A stretch of 43,384 bases of DNA from Prolixibacteraceae bacterium. Its GTDB lineage: Bacteria > Bacteroidota > Bacteroidia > Bacteroidales > Prolixibacteraceae. Numbering within the stretch: the first letter of the stretch is position 1; the number at the start of each line of letters is the position of its first letter. Shown in pieces: positions 14,903 through 22,637 of this stretch. Both the position numbers and the translations under genes were made by a program. The stretch lies in NCBI GenBank assembly GCA_028282195.1, contig JANQII010000309.1, positions 1 to 43,384 of the forward strand. Reading direction: 5' to 3'. The notes under the pieces are model-generated. The model saw nothing but the letters and a program-made list of their open reading frames with translations, did no database searches and had not been told where the DNA came from.

Positions 14903-15706
14903 ATGAATATGAAAACAATAAATCAAAAAGAATTGGGATTTAGAATAGCTGAACTTAGAAAGATAAAAGGATATTCTCAGGAAGAGCTTGCTAAGTTGGT
15001 GGACATTTCAAGACCATCTTTAACGCAAATTGAATTAGGTAACAGAAACGTTTCTGTTATTGAGCTTAAAAAGATTGCAGATAACTTATCTTTTTCAATT
15101 GATAATTTATTGTCGCAGGATTTTGCGACAGAGGATATAAATTTTTCCACCTCGGATGATATAGATAGTCAGGAGTTAAGGATATCAATTCCAAAATTAA
15201 AGGTTGATAAGTTTAAAGACATATTATTATATATCCTTGAAAAATGTGCAGGTAAGCCAAATATTGGAGAAACTCTGTTGTATAAGCTATTATACTTTTC
15301 TGATTTCAATTATTATGAGGTATACGAAGAACATTTAACGGGTGCTGAATATCGAAAGCTACCATTTGGGCCAGTACCACAAAAACTTGATTCTATTTTA
15401 AAACAGATGATAGCAGATAAAATGCTTGAAAGACTTAAAACAGAATACCATGGATATCCGCAAACAAGGTATATCCCACTTATAAAGCCGAATTTAAAAA
15501 GTTTGAAGGCTAGTGAAAAAGATATTCTTGATAAAGTAATAGAGCAATATTCGGATTGGTCAGCATCGGCAATAAGTGAATATTCTCATAAAGACATGCC
15601 TTGGTTAGCATCAAAGGACGGTGAGGTAATTGACTATGAGCTTGCATTCTATCGGGAACAACCATATTCAGCCAGAACTTACAATGAAGATATTAATGAC
15701 CTATGA
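14903..15706 (+). CDS. HTH-XRE plus Panacea (DUF4065) antitoxin
   Basis: Residues about 9-65 form an XRE-type helix-turn-helix (GYSQEELAKLVDISRPSLTQIELGNRNVSV). From about residue 105 to the end is a Panacea/SocA-like domain (GETLLYKLLYFSDFNYYEVY, GAEYRKLPFGPVP). Panacea domains neutralise many unrelated toxins, and HTH fusions of them act as antitoxin and repressor. The gene overlaps the next one by four bases (ATGA), in keeping with a toxin-antitoxin pair. ATG 14903 is chosen because the promoter -7 box covers the earlier GTG; ATG 14909 is also possible. It lies in the island bracketed by symporter gene copies. Confidence 0.88.
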   Translation: MNMKTINQKELGFRIAELRKIKGYSQEELAKLVDISRPSLTQIELGNRNVSVIELKKIADNLSFSIDNLLSQDFATEDINFSTSDDIDSQELRISIPKLKVDKFKDILLYILEKCAGKPNIGETLLYKLLYFSDFNYYEVYEEHLTGAEYRKLPFGPVPQKLDSILKQMIADKMLERLKTEYHGYPQTRYIPLIKPNLKSLKASEKDILDKVIEQYSDWSASAISEYSHKDMPWLASKDGEVIDYELAFYREQPYSARTYNEDINDL

Positions 15707-16047
15707 AAATCCAGGAACTAGAGGAGTATAGGAAGGATTTAAAGAAACTTTCTAAGAAATACAGAACATTACCTGAAGATATTGAAGTAGTCAGGAAAGT
15801 TTTACTTGTAAATCCGAATGAAAGACCTCCTTTTAGCTTCAGGATTGATATGCTGGGAATAGAAACTTGTGTAATTAAAGTTAAAAAAATTGCAAGTAAG
15901 TCTTTTAAAGGTAAAGGTGTAAATTCTGGATTTCGATTGATATATGCTCACTATGAAAATGAAAATAGAATTGTATTAATTGAGTTATTTCACAAATCTA
16001 AAAAGGAGATTGAAGATAAAGATAGGATTATAAATAATTTTAAATAA
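15703..16047 (+). CDS. putative RelE/ParE-like toxin paired with the Panacea antitoxin
   Basis: A basic 114-residue protein starting in the stop region of the antitoxin gene. The order LEEYRKDLKKLSKKYRTL, then GFRLIYAHYENENRIVLIELFHKSKKEIEDKDRI, looks like a RelE/ParE-superfamily fold: an N-terminal helical pair, then strands with a basic residue and a conserved aromatic near the end. By position it should be the toxin neutralised by the Panacea protein. The usual pattern I recall for RelE-like toxins is kept, but no catalytic residue can be assigned with certainty. The reading frame is intact, unlike that of the nearby parE. Confidence 0.7.
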   Translation: MKIQELEEYRKDLKKLSKKYRTLPEDIEVVRKVLLVNPNERPPFSFRIDMLGIETCVIKVKKIASKSFKGKGVNSGFRLIYAHYENENRIVLIELFHKSKKEIEDKDRIINNFK

Positions 16048-16318
16048 CGGAGGACTTTATTATGGCCCTTTCCGGCACTAGTCTTTCTGACTCATATGAA
16101 ATTAATAGAAACAGAAGAACTTGCCATAATCGAGACCAGCGAAATTGAAGATTTTTCCGGTATTAGTAATCTTCTTGAACAAACCAACGGCTTAAGTTTT
16201 GGGACTGTTCGGTTTGGTATTATTCTAAAAAAATGAATGGGATTTTGCTTCCCGGAGATGGTAAATTAAGAAGGCAGGCTGAAAAAGATGAATTATAGGA
16301 TAAGAAAAATTAATACAG
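16048..16318 (+). other. decayed sequence, possible gene remnants
   Basis: A 46-codon frame (16096-16236, MKLIETEELAIIETSEIEDF) ends at a TGA. A second frame (WYYSKKMNGILLPGDGKLRR) overlaps its end and stops at 16299. Neither is recognised. The broken short frames directly before the acetyltransferase fragment suggest that one or more genes have decayed here. Confidence 0.4.
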
Positions 16319-16503
16319 GATTATCAAGGGCAAGGATTAGGAACAGAATTGATAAATAAAGTGATTGACAAAGCAAAATTGGATAAATGTAAAAAGTTAA
16401 GTTGGCAAGTACCTGAATTGAATCAACCCGCAATTGTTTTTATAAAAACCTTGGGGCGATTGTAGATAATGTGGAATCAAATTGTGATTTGAGTTTAACA
16501 TGA
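16319..16503 (+). pseudogene. C-terminal fragment of a GNAT acetyltransferase
   Basis: DYQGQGLGTELINKVIDKAK contains the acetyl-CoA-binding signature (Q/R)xxGx(G/A) of GNAT enzymes, and WQVPELNQPAIVFIKTLG matches the following strand-helix region. A single-base loss near 16457 shifts the frame; the expected ending AIVDNVESNCDLSLT is found in the next frame, finishing with TGA at 16501. No matching N-terminal half was found. It is a remnant, not a working gene. Confidence 0.7.
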
Positions 16504-16518
16504 TTTAACGTAAATTTG
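16488..16518 (+). promoter_or_regulatory. promoter of the DUF4160-DUF2442 pair
   Basis: TTTG at 16488-16491 and TAAATTTG at 16511-16518 (perfect TAnnTTTG) are 19 bases apart. The ATG at 16531 follows 12 bases after the -7 box, giving a nearly leaderless transcript. Confidence 0.65.
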
Positions 16519-16530
16519 TATCAAAAAGAG

Positions 16531-16833
16531 ATGCCCAAACTATATGAATATTTCGGCTTAATAATTTTATTTTATTCTAATGAGCATGAACCAATTCATG
16601 TACATTGCAAATTTCAAAGAAAAGAAAGTAAAGCTGAACTGATTTTTGAGAATGGCAAGTTCCTTGAGGTTAGAATAGCCAATGTAACAGGAAAAGAACC
16701 TTTAGATTCGCAAAATTTGAAAAAATTCAAGAGGCTGGTTGAAGTATATCGAGACGATATTGTTAGAAAATGGGTTGATTTTTTTGTTTATAACAAAACC
16801 ATCGAATTTGAACGTATAACTAAAAAACTTTAA
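16531..16833 (+). CDS. DUF4160 family protein
   Basis: The pattern MPKLYEYFGLIILFYSNEHE, then PIHVHC, is the hallmark of DUF4160 proteins (normally about 80-100 residues). ATG 16531 is chosen over an in-frame TTG at 16516 because the family starts with MP and the TTG lies inside the -7 promoter box. It is followed after three bases by a DUF2442 gene; these two families are often neighbours and have been suggested to be a toxin-antitoxin-like pair, though I know of no proven activity. The frame is intact. Confidence 0.85.
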   Translation: MPKLYEYFGLIILFYSNEHEPIHVHCKFQRKESKAELIFENGKFLEVRIANVTGKEPLDSQNLKKFKRLVEVYRDDIVRKWVDFFVYNKTIEFERITKKL

Positions 16834-16836
16834 GTA

Positions 16837-17079
16837 ATGGTTATATCTATTGATAATGCAGAATACAAGGGGGATTATATTATTCATTTAAAATTCTCTG
16901 ACGGAATAGAAAGAGAAATAGATTTTGGTGATTTCTTACAAAAAGCCAAAAATCCAATGACCAAAAAATACTTAGATAAAAATTTATTTAAGTCTTTCAC
17001 CTTGGATTATGGAGATTTAATCTGGAATGATTATGAGATGTGTTTTCCAACTTGGGATTTACATGAAGGAAGAATATAA
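16837..17079 (+). CDS. DUF2442 family protein
   Basis: An 80-residue protein with the DUF2442 pattern: YIIHLKFSDGIEREIDFGDF, then LDYGDLIWNDYEMCFPTWDL near the end. It follows the DUF4160 gene by three bases and is surely cotranscribed. If the pair is a toxin-antitoxin system, which member is which is not clear from sequence. Directly after the stop codon is ACGCCCTACAAC, which fits the unit-end pattern (ACG, six variable bases, AAC) seen after the two cassette units, but no matching start was found upstream. Confidence 0.85.
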   Translation: MVISIDNAEYKGDYIIHLKFSDGIEREIDFGDFLQKAKNPMTKKYLDKNLFKSFTLDYGDLIWNDYEMCFPTWDLHEGRI

Positions 17080-17114
17080 ACGCCCTACAACAATTTTAAC
17101 AGACAGCAATTATA

Positions 17115-17379
17115 ATGAAATTTGAACTAAATAGACCGACAGATTATAGTAATTAAAGCCATTATTGACGAGATATTTCTATCGGATTACGATATAAAAT
17201 TTTGAAAAGAGATAATATATAAATGTAAAATTTGCGGAAGAAGTCCGGCAAATACATTAGGTCTTGAACTCCATGTTGACCACATTATTCCTTTATCAAA
17301 AGGAGGCAAAACGAAAGAAGATAATTTAAGAACATTATGTAGTGAATGTAATATTGGGAAAAGTAAGCAATTTGATTAA
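17115..17379 (+). pseudogene. remnant of an HNH endonuclease with missing middle
   Basis: ATG 17115 reads MKFELNRPTDYSN then a stop. The same frame resumes as RDISIGLRYKILKRDN (17169-17216), and after a one-base insertion the next frame gives YKCKICGRSPAN, LELHVDHIIPLSKGG, KEDNLRTLCSECNIGKSKQFD. The last part has both zinc CxxC motifs and the HNH core (HVDHIIPL, DNL). In related proteins I recall, several homing-endonuclease-type repeats lie between MKFELN and the HNH domain; they are absent here. The gene therefore carries a deletion, stops and a frameshift. Confidence 0.8.
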
Positions 17380-17401
17380 AAAAAATTGCTGGTAACGCGG
17401 T

Positions 17402-17445
17402 CATGCCTTGCCCTGTGGCGAATGCAACTCGCGCGAACAGGCATG
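17402..17445. repeat. imperfect palindrome after the HNH remnant
   Basis: CATGCC...CCTGT and ACAGGCATG (17437-17445) form outer arms, and GCGA...TCGC forms an inner pair. GGTAAC at 17393-17398, just before it, is partly complementary to TTACCA at 13851. In position and shape it resembles the cassette palindromes, but the conserved core is missing. Confidence 0.35.
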
Positions 17446-17509
17446 TATATACGATTAAAACTGTACATACACGCCGGAACAATTAAAATCCACCAGCCGG
17501 AATCCAGCA

Positions 17510-18865
17510 TCAAACCTTCAACCTCCCAAAATAATCCTTTGCTGCTTTCCGTACCTTTCCGGAAAGGAGTAGGGCACTGATCATGGTTGGGAAAGCCATT
17601 AAGGCAAAGGCAAAGTCGAAAAAGCTTATAACAACCCGTAGTTGAGATACGGCACCAACCACAACAAGAATCACAACCAGGTAGTGATAATAATGTTGAC
17701 GATGAGCCCCGGCAACAAAGCTTAGGCATTTGCTTCCATAATAAGGGAAAGCAAACATAGTTGAAAGCGAGAAGAAAGACACACAAAGAGTAAGCAGGTA
17801 TTGTCCGTAGCCAGGCATTGATTTTTCAAAGGCTTGAGCAGTTAATGTTATTCCATCAGCATCGGAAGTTTGCCAAACGCCAGTGATAATAATAGCCAGG
17901 GCTGTCATGGTACAAATGATGAGCGTATCAATGATAGGGCCAAGCATGGCAACCAGGCCTTCGCGGATGGGTTCGTTGGTTTTAGCAGCACCGTGTGCCA
18001 TGGGGGCAGTACCTAAACCCGCTTCGTTTGAAAAAGCAGCTCGTCGTACCCCGGTAATAATTATCGCACCAACTGAACCGCCCAAAACAGATTGCGCAGT
18101 AAAAGCATCAGTAATAATTAGCTTCAGGCTTGGTAAAATTGCTTCAGCATTAGAGAAGATAATAAACAATACAGCCACAATATAAACAACAACCATGATC
18201 GGTACCAGGCTGCCGGTTACTTTGCCAATTCGTTTAATCCCACCTAAAATAACCAGCCCAACGATTAAAGCCAGAATAAATCCAGTAGTTAAATCAGAGG
18301 TAAAACTACCTTCAAAACCATTGGGAATAAGTACAGCATCACGAATAACCTGTGTAAGCTGGTTAGCCTGAAACAATGGCAATACTCCCAGCATGGCAGC
18401 GATAGAAAAGAAAACCGCCATGGGTTTCCATTTTTTGCCAAGTCCTTCAGTAATAACATACATTGGGCCACCCTGAGTTTGTCCGGCACTGTCTTTCCCG
18501 CGGTACATAACAGCAAGTGAGCAGGTGAAAAATTTGGTTGATATTCCGAGTAGTGCAGAAATCCACATCCAGAAAATGGCACCGGGACCGCCCATGGTAA
18601 TGGCAACGGCTACCCCGCTAACGTTGCCCATTCCAACCGTACCGGCCAGTGCAGTTGATAACGCCTGGTAATGATGCAACTGTCCTTCTTCGTTAGGATC
18701 GTCGTACTTGCCCGTTAGAATTTGAACAGCATGCCGAATGTATTTGATAGGAGCTAAACGGGAAACCACTAAAAAGTAAAAACCACCGCCAAGTAACAGG
18801 ATTAAAACAGGGGCTCCCCAAATGAGGTTTGACAAGTGGATGATGATGTCGCCAACGATTTTCAT
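17510..18865 (-). CDS. sodium:alanine symporter (AGCS family)
   Basis: Secondary transporter of the alanine or glycine:cation symporter family, taking up amino acids with Na+. The family signature GMGNVSGVAVAITMGGPGAI followed by FWMWISA is present near residue 80, with about ten hydrophobic membrane segments in 451 residues; GGVKRIG-like and AFSNEAGLGTAPMAHGAA segments are also typical. The gene is complete. Its last 177 bases have a diverged direct copy at 14538-14714, meaning the downstream island was placed exactly at the 3' end of this gene. It diverges from the large PEPCK-like gene, with 151 bases between the starts. Confidence 0.9.
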   Translation of the reverse strand: MKIVGDIIIHLSNLIWGAPVLILLLGGGFYFLVVSRLAPIKYIRHAVQILTGKYDDPNEEGQLHHYQALSTALAGTVGMGNVSGVAVAITMGGPGAIFWMWISALLGISTKFFTCSLAVMYRGKDSAGQTQGGPMYVITEGLGKKWKPMAVFFSIAAMLGVLPLFQANQLTQVIRDAVLIPNGFEGSFTSDLTTGFILALIVGLVILGGIKRIGKVTGSLVPIMVVVYIVAVLFIIFSNAEAILPSLKLIITDAFTAQSVLGGSVGAIIITGVRRAAFSNEAGLGTAPMAHGAAKTNEPIREGLVAMLGPIIDTLIICTMTALAIIITGVWQTSDADGITLTAQAFEKSMPGYGQYLLTLCVSFFSLSTMFAFPYYGSKCLSFVAGAHRQHYYHYLVVILVVVGAVSQLRVVISFFDFAFALMAFPTMISALLLSGKVRKAAKDYFGRLKV

Positions 18866-19016
18866 TAGCTCGCTAATTTAAACATTATTCTTTATGTTAT
18901 CAGATTTTAATGTGAATGTGTTCAATCTGTTAAATTGTACTCATTAGTATGTTCAAAAACATATAGCGTGGTTCAAATTAGTAACTTCGCACCGGAATTG
19001 GTTAAAATCAGAAAAA

Positions 19017-22000
19017 ATGACAAAAGGCATGGGATCAACAGATCTTTTGAAGAGAAGTAAAAAAGATCGTAAAGATTTGATTCAGTACATCAATTTACAA
19101 TTGGCTTCGCTTGGACAGCCGTTGTTTAATGATGATTCTGATTCAAAAACGAAATTTGCAAATGCAAAATTTCAAGCGTTAACTGAAGGGCTAATTAGTA
19201 GCTTTAGAGAGAAAACAAGGTTATTAAGTGGGCATCTTTCCCCGGTAGATAGTCGGATTCAAAATTTTATCGATGATTATTTGAAGGAAGTTGAGTGTAG
19301 TAAAGATTATCGTCTTCCGACCGATACACTTGTTTTGAACCAAAAGGGGATGGCCCGCGAATTAAGTTTGCCACCTAATGGAAATGAATTTAAGAGTGAA
19401 TTGCTTAATTCATATCGCTTAAAGCAGGGAATACTTAATAATCCATCTAAAGATAAACGTACAACTAAAGGCACATTTCATATTGTTCGGGGTGGTTTGC
19501 CTGTTCCCCTTGATAAAAAAGAGGTTCCGAAAATTACGTTTGCACACTTGTTGCACGAAGCATTAAATCCAACGGATGATTTAAAACTGCTTCCATTTAC
19601 TTCCAACCAGGAAGAAAAAGCAAAGGTGCTTGTTTCATTGTTGTTACGTCCGGTTGTTTGTCCTGAAGTAAAAGGGGTGATCAGTGAAAAAAGCATGGAA
19701 GTCCGCTTTTTTGCTCCAGGTAGTTTGGTTAGTAACCTTGACTTTGTAGAAACTATTTTCGGAAATGCCGGCGATCATAATTTAGCAGTAAATGATGCTG
19801 CTTTAGATGAGCATTGGACTGGCCATACAGGATGTATTATTCTTGCTCCACATCTTACAAAATTAAAAAAGAAAGATATTGGTCTTCCTCATTACGATGA
19901 TGCTTCCGAGCGTCAGCGAAGAGATGGAATGTGCTGGAAGGATGAAAACGAATTGTACAACGGTGGAAGTGCTTTTAAACTTACCTGTCGTGATGAACGG
20001 GGTGTCGTAATAACATTAATTGCTGATAATTACTACGGATATTCCAAAAAAGAAATTAAAACTCAAATTAGCTATTCGGCCAACCTGTATGGTTTGGTTG
20101 AAGAAGAGCATGCTGGTGGTGCAATTGCATTTCCACGTGGAAATATGAGTGACAGGCTTTACGGAACAACATTTACCAGGAAGTTTGCAAAGCCTTATTC
20201 TTTTAAAGAATTAAAGAAACTACTGGGAGACCGTATTGAGTTGCAGGAAGGAAACTATGCGATTGATAAAAAATACAGGGATGTAATTTATATTCCTGAA
20301 AATGCTGACATTGATATTAATAAGAATAGTGTCAGTTGGGACTACAATAAAAAGGAATACAGTCTTAATCTTTCTCCTGATAAAGTTTATGTTCACCCGA
20401 CCGGGCATAAATTTCAGTTGGTAAAACACCCAACCCAGCAAATGTGGAGAATCGTTGATACTGCCCCCGAAGGTATTTTTTGTCATAAGCCAAGTACCGT
20501 GTCCGGTGGTGGTAAGTCAGAAATATCCAAATCAATGCAAAATGCGATTAAGTACGGATATTTCTATATTGAAAACCTTGAAGATGCTGAGGATAAAGTC
20601 GACTGGATAATTAACTATGATTACTCACACCGCTGGAAAAATATTCGTAAGGATGCTGATCCTTCAAGGCCATTCTTAAGCCCGCGAAGAACCTTAGGGT
20701 CTGCCGTAAAGCTATTGACCCCATCTGATCAGTATAATGATGAATACAACAAGCTTTTACGTGAAATTCCTGAAAACATCAGGACTTTGGCATTTTTTGT
20801 AAAGCGTCATTTCCGTGAGCATGAAAATGAAGATTTTAACTGGAAGGAATACTTCAATGTTGAAATTGTTAATGGCCGTCCGGGAAATATTTTACGTTAC
20901 AAACACGAGCCAATTACAGCTAGCTATGTTCGTATTGGTTTTAATGAAGAAGGCAGATGGTATGTTCATAAACTACGTTCAGACTTTATTCCAAGTTTGA
21001 AAATTCAAACGGAAGACGACATTTCGGCAAGTATTACTTTGCCAGCTGATAAGTTGAAGAACCTGAATGAAGAATACAAGAACCCAAGCTTAAAGCTGTT
21101 AACCAACTGCGAAAGCCATTTCTTCCAAAGACCAGATGAAGCAGTAATTCGCGGTTACGATAAAGATGCTGAATTGGATATTGTTAGTGATGGTACTTTC
21201 CTTACGAACTATGAGCCACTTAAAAAGTGTGTTGCCCGGGATTTAATTGACAATGCCATCAGCTTTGAGAAATATACGCAGCCTGTAAAAGACTTTATCA
21301 GGAAAGTAGCTGAAAACGACAAGGATATTTACTTTGTGGCCCCATCACATACGCGTATTGTTGATGGTAAACCAACGAATAATCCTCGCTACCTGCAGAA
21401 AAATATCTTTAAAGGTGAAACACAGGATACTTACCTTGCAGAGGTAGGTGTCAGGTTGTTCCGTAAAATTAAATCGGAAGATCCGGTTATGTTCCCTGTA
21501 AATGCAGTTTTACCTGGAAGAAGAAATAACCCGGTTGATAAAAAAGCAGGTTTCAGGCCATTGAGCGTTTATAATCCGATTCATTACCAGGAGTTGCCTG
21601 AGTTGTTTATGGATTTTGTTTGCAGTATTACAGGAAAGTCCCCTTCAACAACAGGTGCAGGTTCTGAAGGTGCTTTGACTAAAGGTCCTTTCAATATGTT
21701 GGTTCCAACTACCGATTTGAACAATGCATTGCTTTCTTATATTCTTACCGAATATCAAGGGTTTAGTTCGGCAGCAGGTTACATTGGTTCTGAAAATCGT
21801 TTTGATCATGATATCAGTATTCTTATTCCTGAAATATGGGCAAGGCTTGAGCCAGCAGACAGGGATCCAAAACTGTTGATTGAAAATGACTGTTTGGAGA
21901 AACTGGAAGACTTTGAATACAAGGGGCAGAAAGTGCTTGCAAGTCGTTTGGGGTACCGAATTACCGAGAACTTTGCTTTCCGTTGTATGAACCGTCTGTT

Positions 22001-22499
22001 TGACGAACCATTGGCGGTATTCAATGAGCGCATGTTAAAGCCAGAACTTCAGGGTATGGATGATTATGTTGACGGAATTAACAACATTGTTGAAGCCATG
22101 CAAAGAGTAGCTTTACCGTATTTTGAAGATGGAAGTGTTGATTCTGCCATTCCTCCTTTAAAAGTATTGCTCAACATTATGGCTTATGGCCATTTTGAAG
22201 GAAAAGACATCAGTGATCCTGAGCTAAGAAACCTATTTAAAAGAGACGTGGTGTTGAAAAGCGACTGGTATAAGGAAAGGCTAAAATTGAAGCAGGACAG
22301 GGATATTGCATTCCTTGAAAAGCAAGTTGCCTATTTGGAAGAGTTTAAAACCATTCCAGAAAACGTAAATTTAATTGAGGAGATGGATATTGATGGCCGT
22401 TTGAAAAAAGCAAAACAAAACTTGAAGTATGTGACTTCCAAACAGTTTATTATAGACATTACAGGAACTATTGGAGCTGATCCATTATTTAAGAAATAG
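19017..22499 (+). CDS. very large PEP carboxykinase-like protein (probably pyrophosphate type)
   Basis: A 1160-residue soluble protein without signal or membrane segments. It has a PEPCK-like phosphate loop TVSGGGKSEIS (GGGKS at residues 497-501), and other conserved-looking blocks such as WTGHTGCIILAPHL and EEEHAGGAIAFPRGN. ATP- and GTP-dependent PEP carboxykinases are only 500-620 residues long; the pyrophosphate-dependent enzymes described from Entamoeba and some bacteria are about 1100 residues and only distantly similar to the others. Size and loop therefore suggest PPi-type PEPCK, converting oxaloacetate and PPi to PEP, or the reverse. The assignment is from memory of the family's size and style, not a direct alignment. 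It is monocistronic with its own terminator. Confidence 0.55.
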   Translation: MTKGMGSTDLLKRSKKDRKDLIQYINLQLASLGQPLFNDDSDSKTKFANAKFQALTEGLISSFREKTRLLSGHLSPVDSRIQNFIDDYLKEVECSKDYRLPTDTLVLNQKGMARELSLPPNGNEFKSELLNSYRLKQGILNNPSKDKRTTKGTFHIVRGGLPVPLDKKEVPKITFAHLLHEALNPTDDLKLLPFTSNQEEKAKVLVSLLLRPVVCPEVKGVISEKSMEVRFFAPGSLVSNLDFVETIFGNAGDHNLAVNDAALDEHWTGHTGCIILAPHLTKLKKKDIGLPHYDDASERQRRDGMCWKDENELYNGGSAFKLTCRDERGVVITLIADNYYGYSKKEIKTQISYSANLYGLVEEEHAGGAIAFPRGNMSDRLYGTTFTRKFAKPYSFKELKKLLGDRIELQEGNYAIDKKYRDVIYIPENADIDINKNSVSWDYNKKEYSLNLSPDKVYVHPTGHKFQLVKHPTQQMWRIVDTAPEGIFCHKPSTVSGGGKSEISKSMQNAIKYGYFYIENLEDAEDKVDWIINYDYSHRWKNIRKDADPSRPFLSPRRTLGSAVKLLTPSDQYNDEYNKLLREIPENIRTLAFFVKRHFREHENEDFNWKEYFNVEIVNGRPGNILRYKHEPITASYVRIGFNEEGRWYVHKLRSDFIPSLKIQTEDDISASITLPADKLKNLNEEYKNPSLKLLTNCESHFFQRPDEAVIRGYDKDAELDIVSDGTFLTNYEPLKKCVARDLIDNAISFEKYTQPVKDFIRKVAENDKDIYFVAPSHTRIVDGKPTNNPRYLQKNIFKGETQDTYLAEVGVRLFRKIKSEDPVMFPVNAVLPGRRNNPVDKKAGFRPLSVYNPIHYQELPELFMDFVCSITGKSPSTTGAGSEGALTKGPFNMLVPTTDLNNALLSYILTEYQGFSSAAGYIGSENRFDHDISILIPEIWARLEPADRDPKLLIENDCLEKLEDFEYKGQKVLASRLGYRITENFAFRCMNRLFDEPLAVFNERMLKPELQGMDDYVDGINNIVEAMQRVALPYFEDGSVDSAIPPLKVLLNIMAYGHFEGKDISDPELRNLFKRDVVLKSDWYKERLKLKQDRDIAFLEKQVAYLEEFKTIPENVNLIEEMDIDGRLKKAKQNLKYVTSKQFIIDITGTIGADPLFKK

Positions 22500-22523
22500 A
22501 GCTTATTTGACCAGATAATTAAG

Positions 22524-22557
22524 AGCAGGTTTGAATTTATCAGGCCTGCTTTTTTTC
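22524..22557 (+). terminator. intrinsic terminator of the PEPCK-like gene
   Basis: AGCAGG (22524-22529) pairs with CCTGCT (22545-22550), followed by a run of seven T. It begins 25 bases after the stop codon; the loop is long (15 bases). Confidence 0.7.
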
Positions 22558-22563
22558 AGGGTG

Positions 22564-22582
22564 CAGCGAATTTCATTCGCTG
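22564..22582. repeat. short perfect palindrome
   Basis: CAGCGAAT-TTC-ATTCGCTG, an 8-bp stem with a three-base loop, lies between the two convergent genes. It resembles the small dispersed palindromes found between Bacteroidota genes. Confidence 0.6.
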
Positions 22583-22637
22583 ATTAAATATTGCAGATGA
22601 AATCCGTATCATCCAAGTATAATATTTATGATTTCTC

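Noticed and set aside
18866-19016. Glycine or other riboswitch before the symporter gene
   Set aside because: The region is AT-rich without the conserved aptamer sequences.
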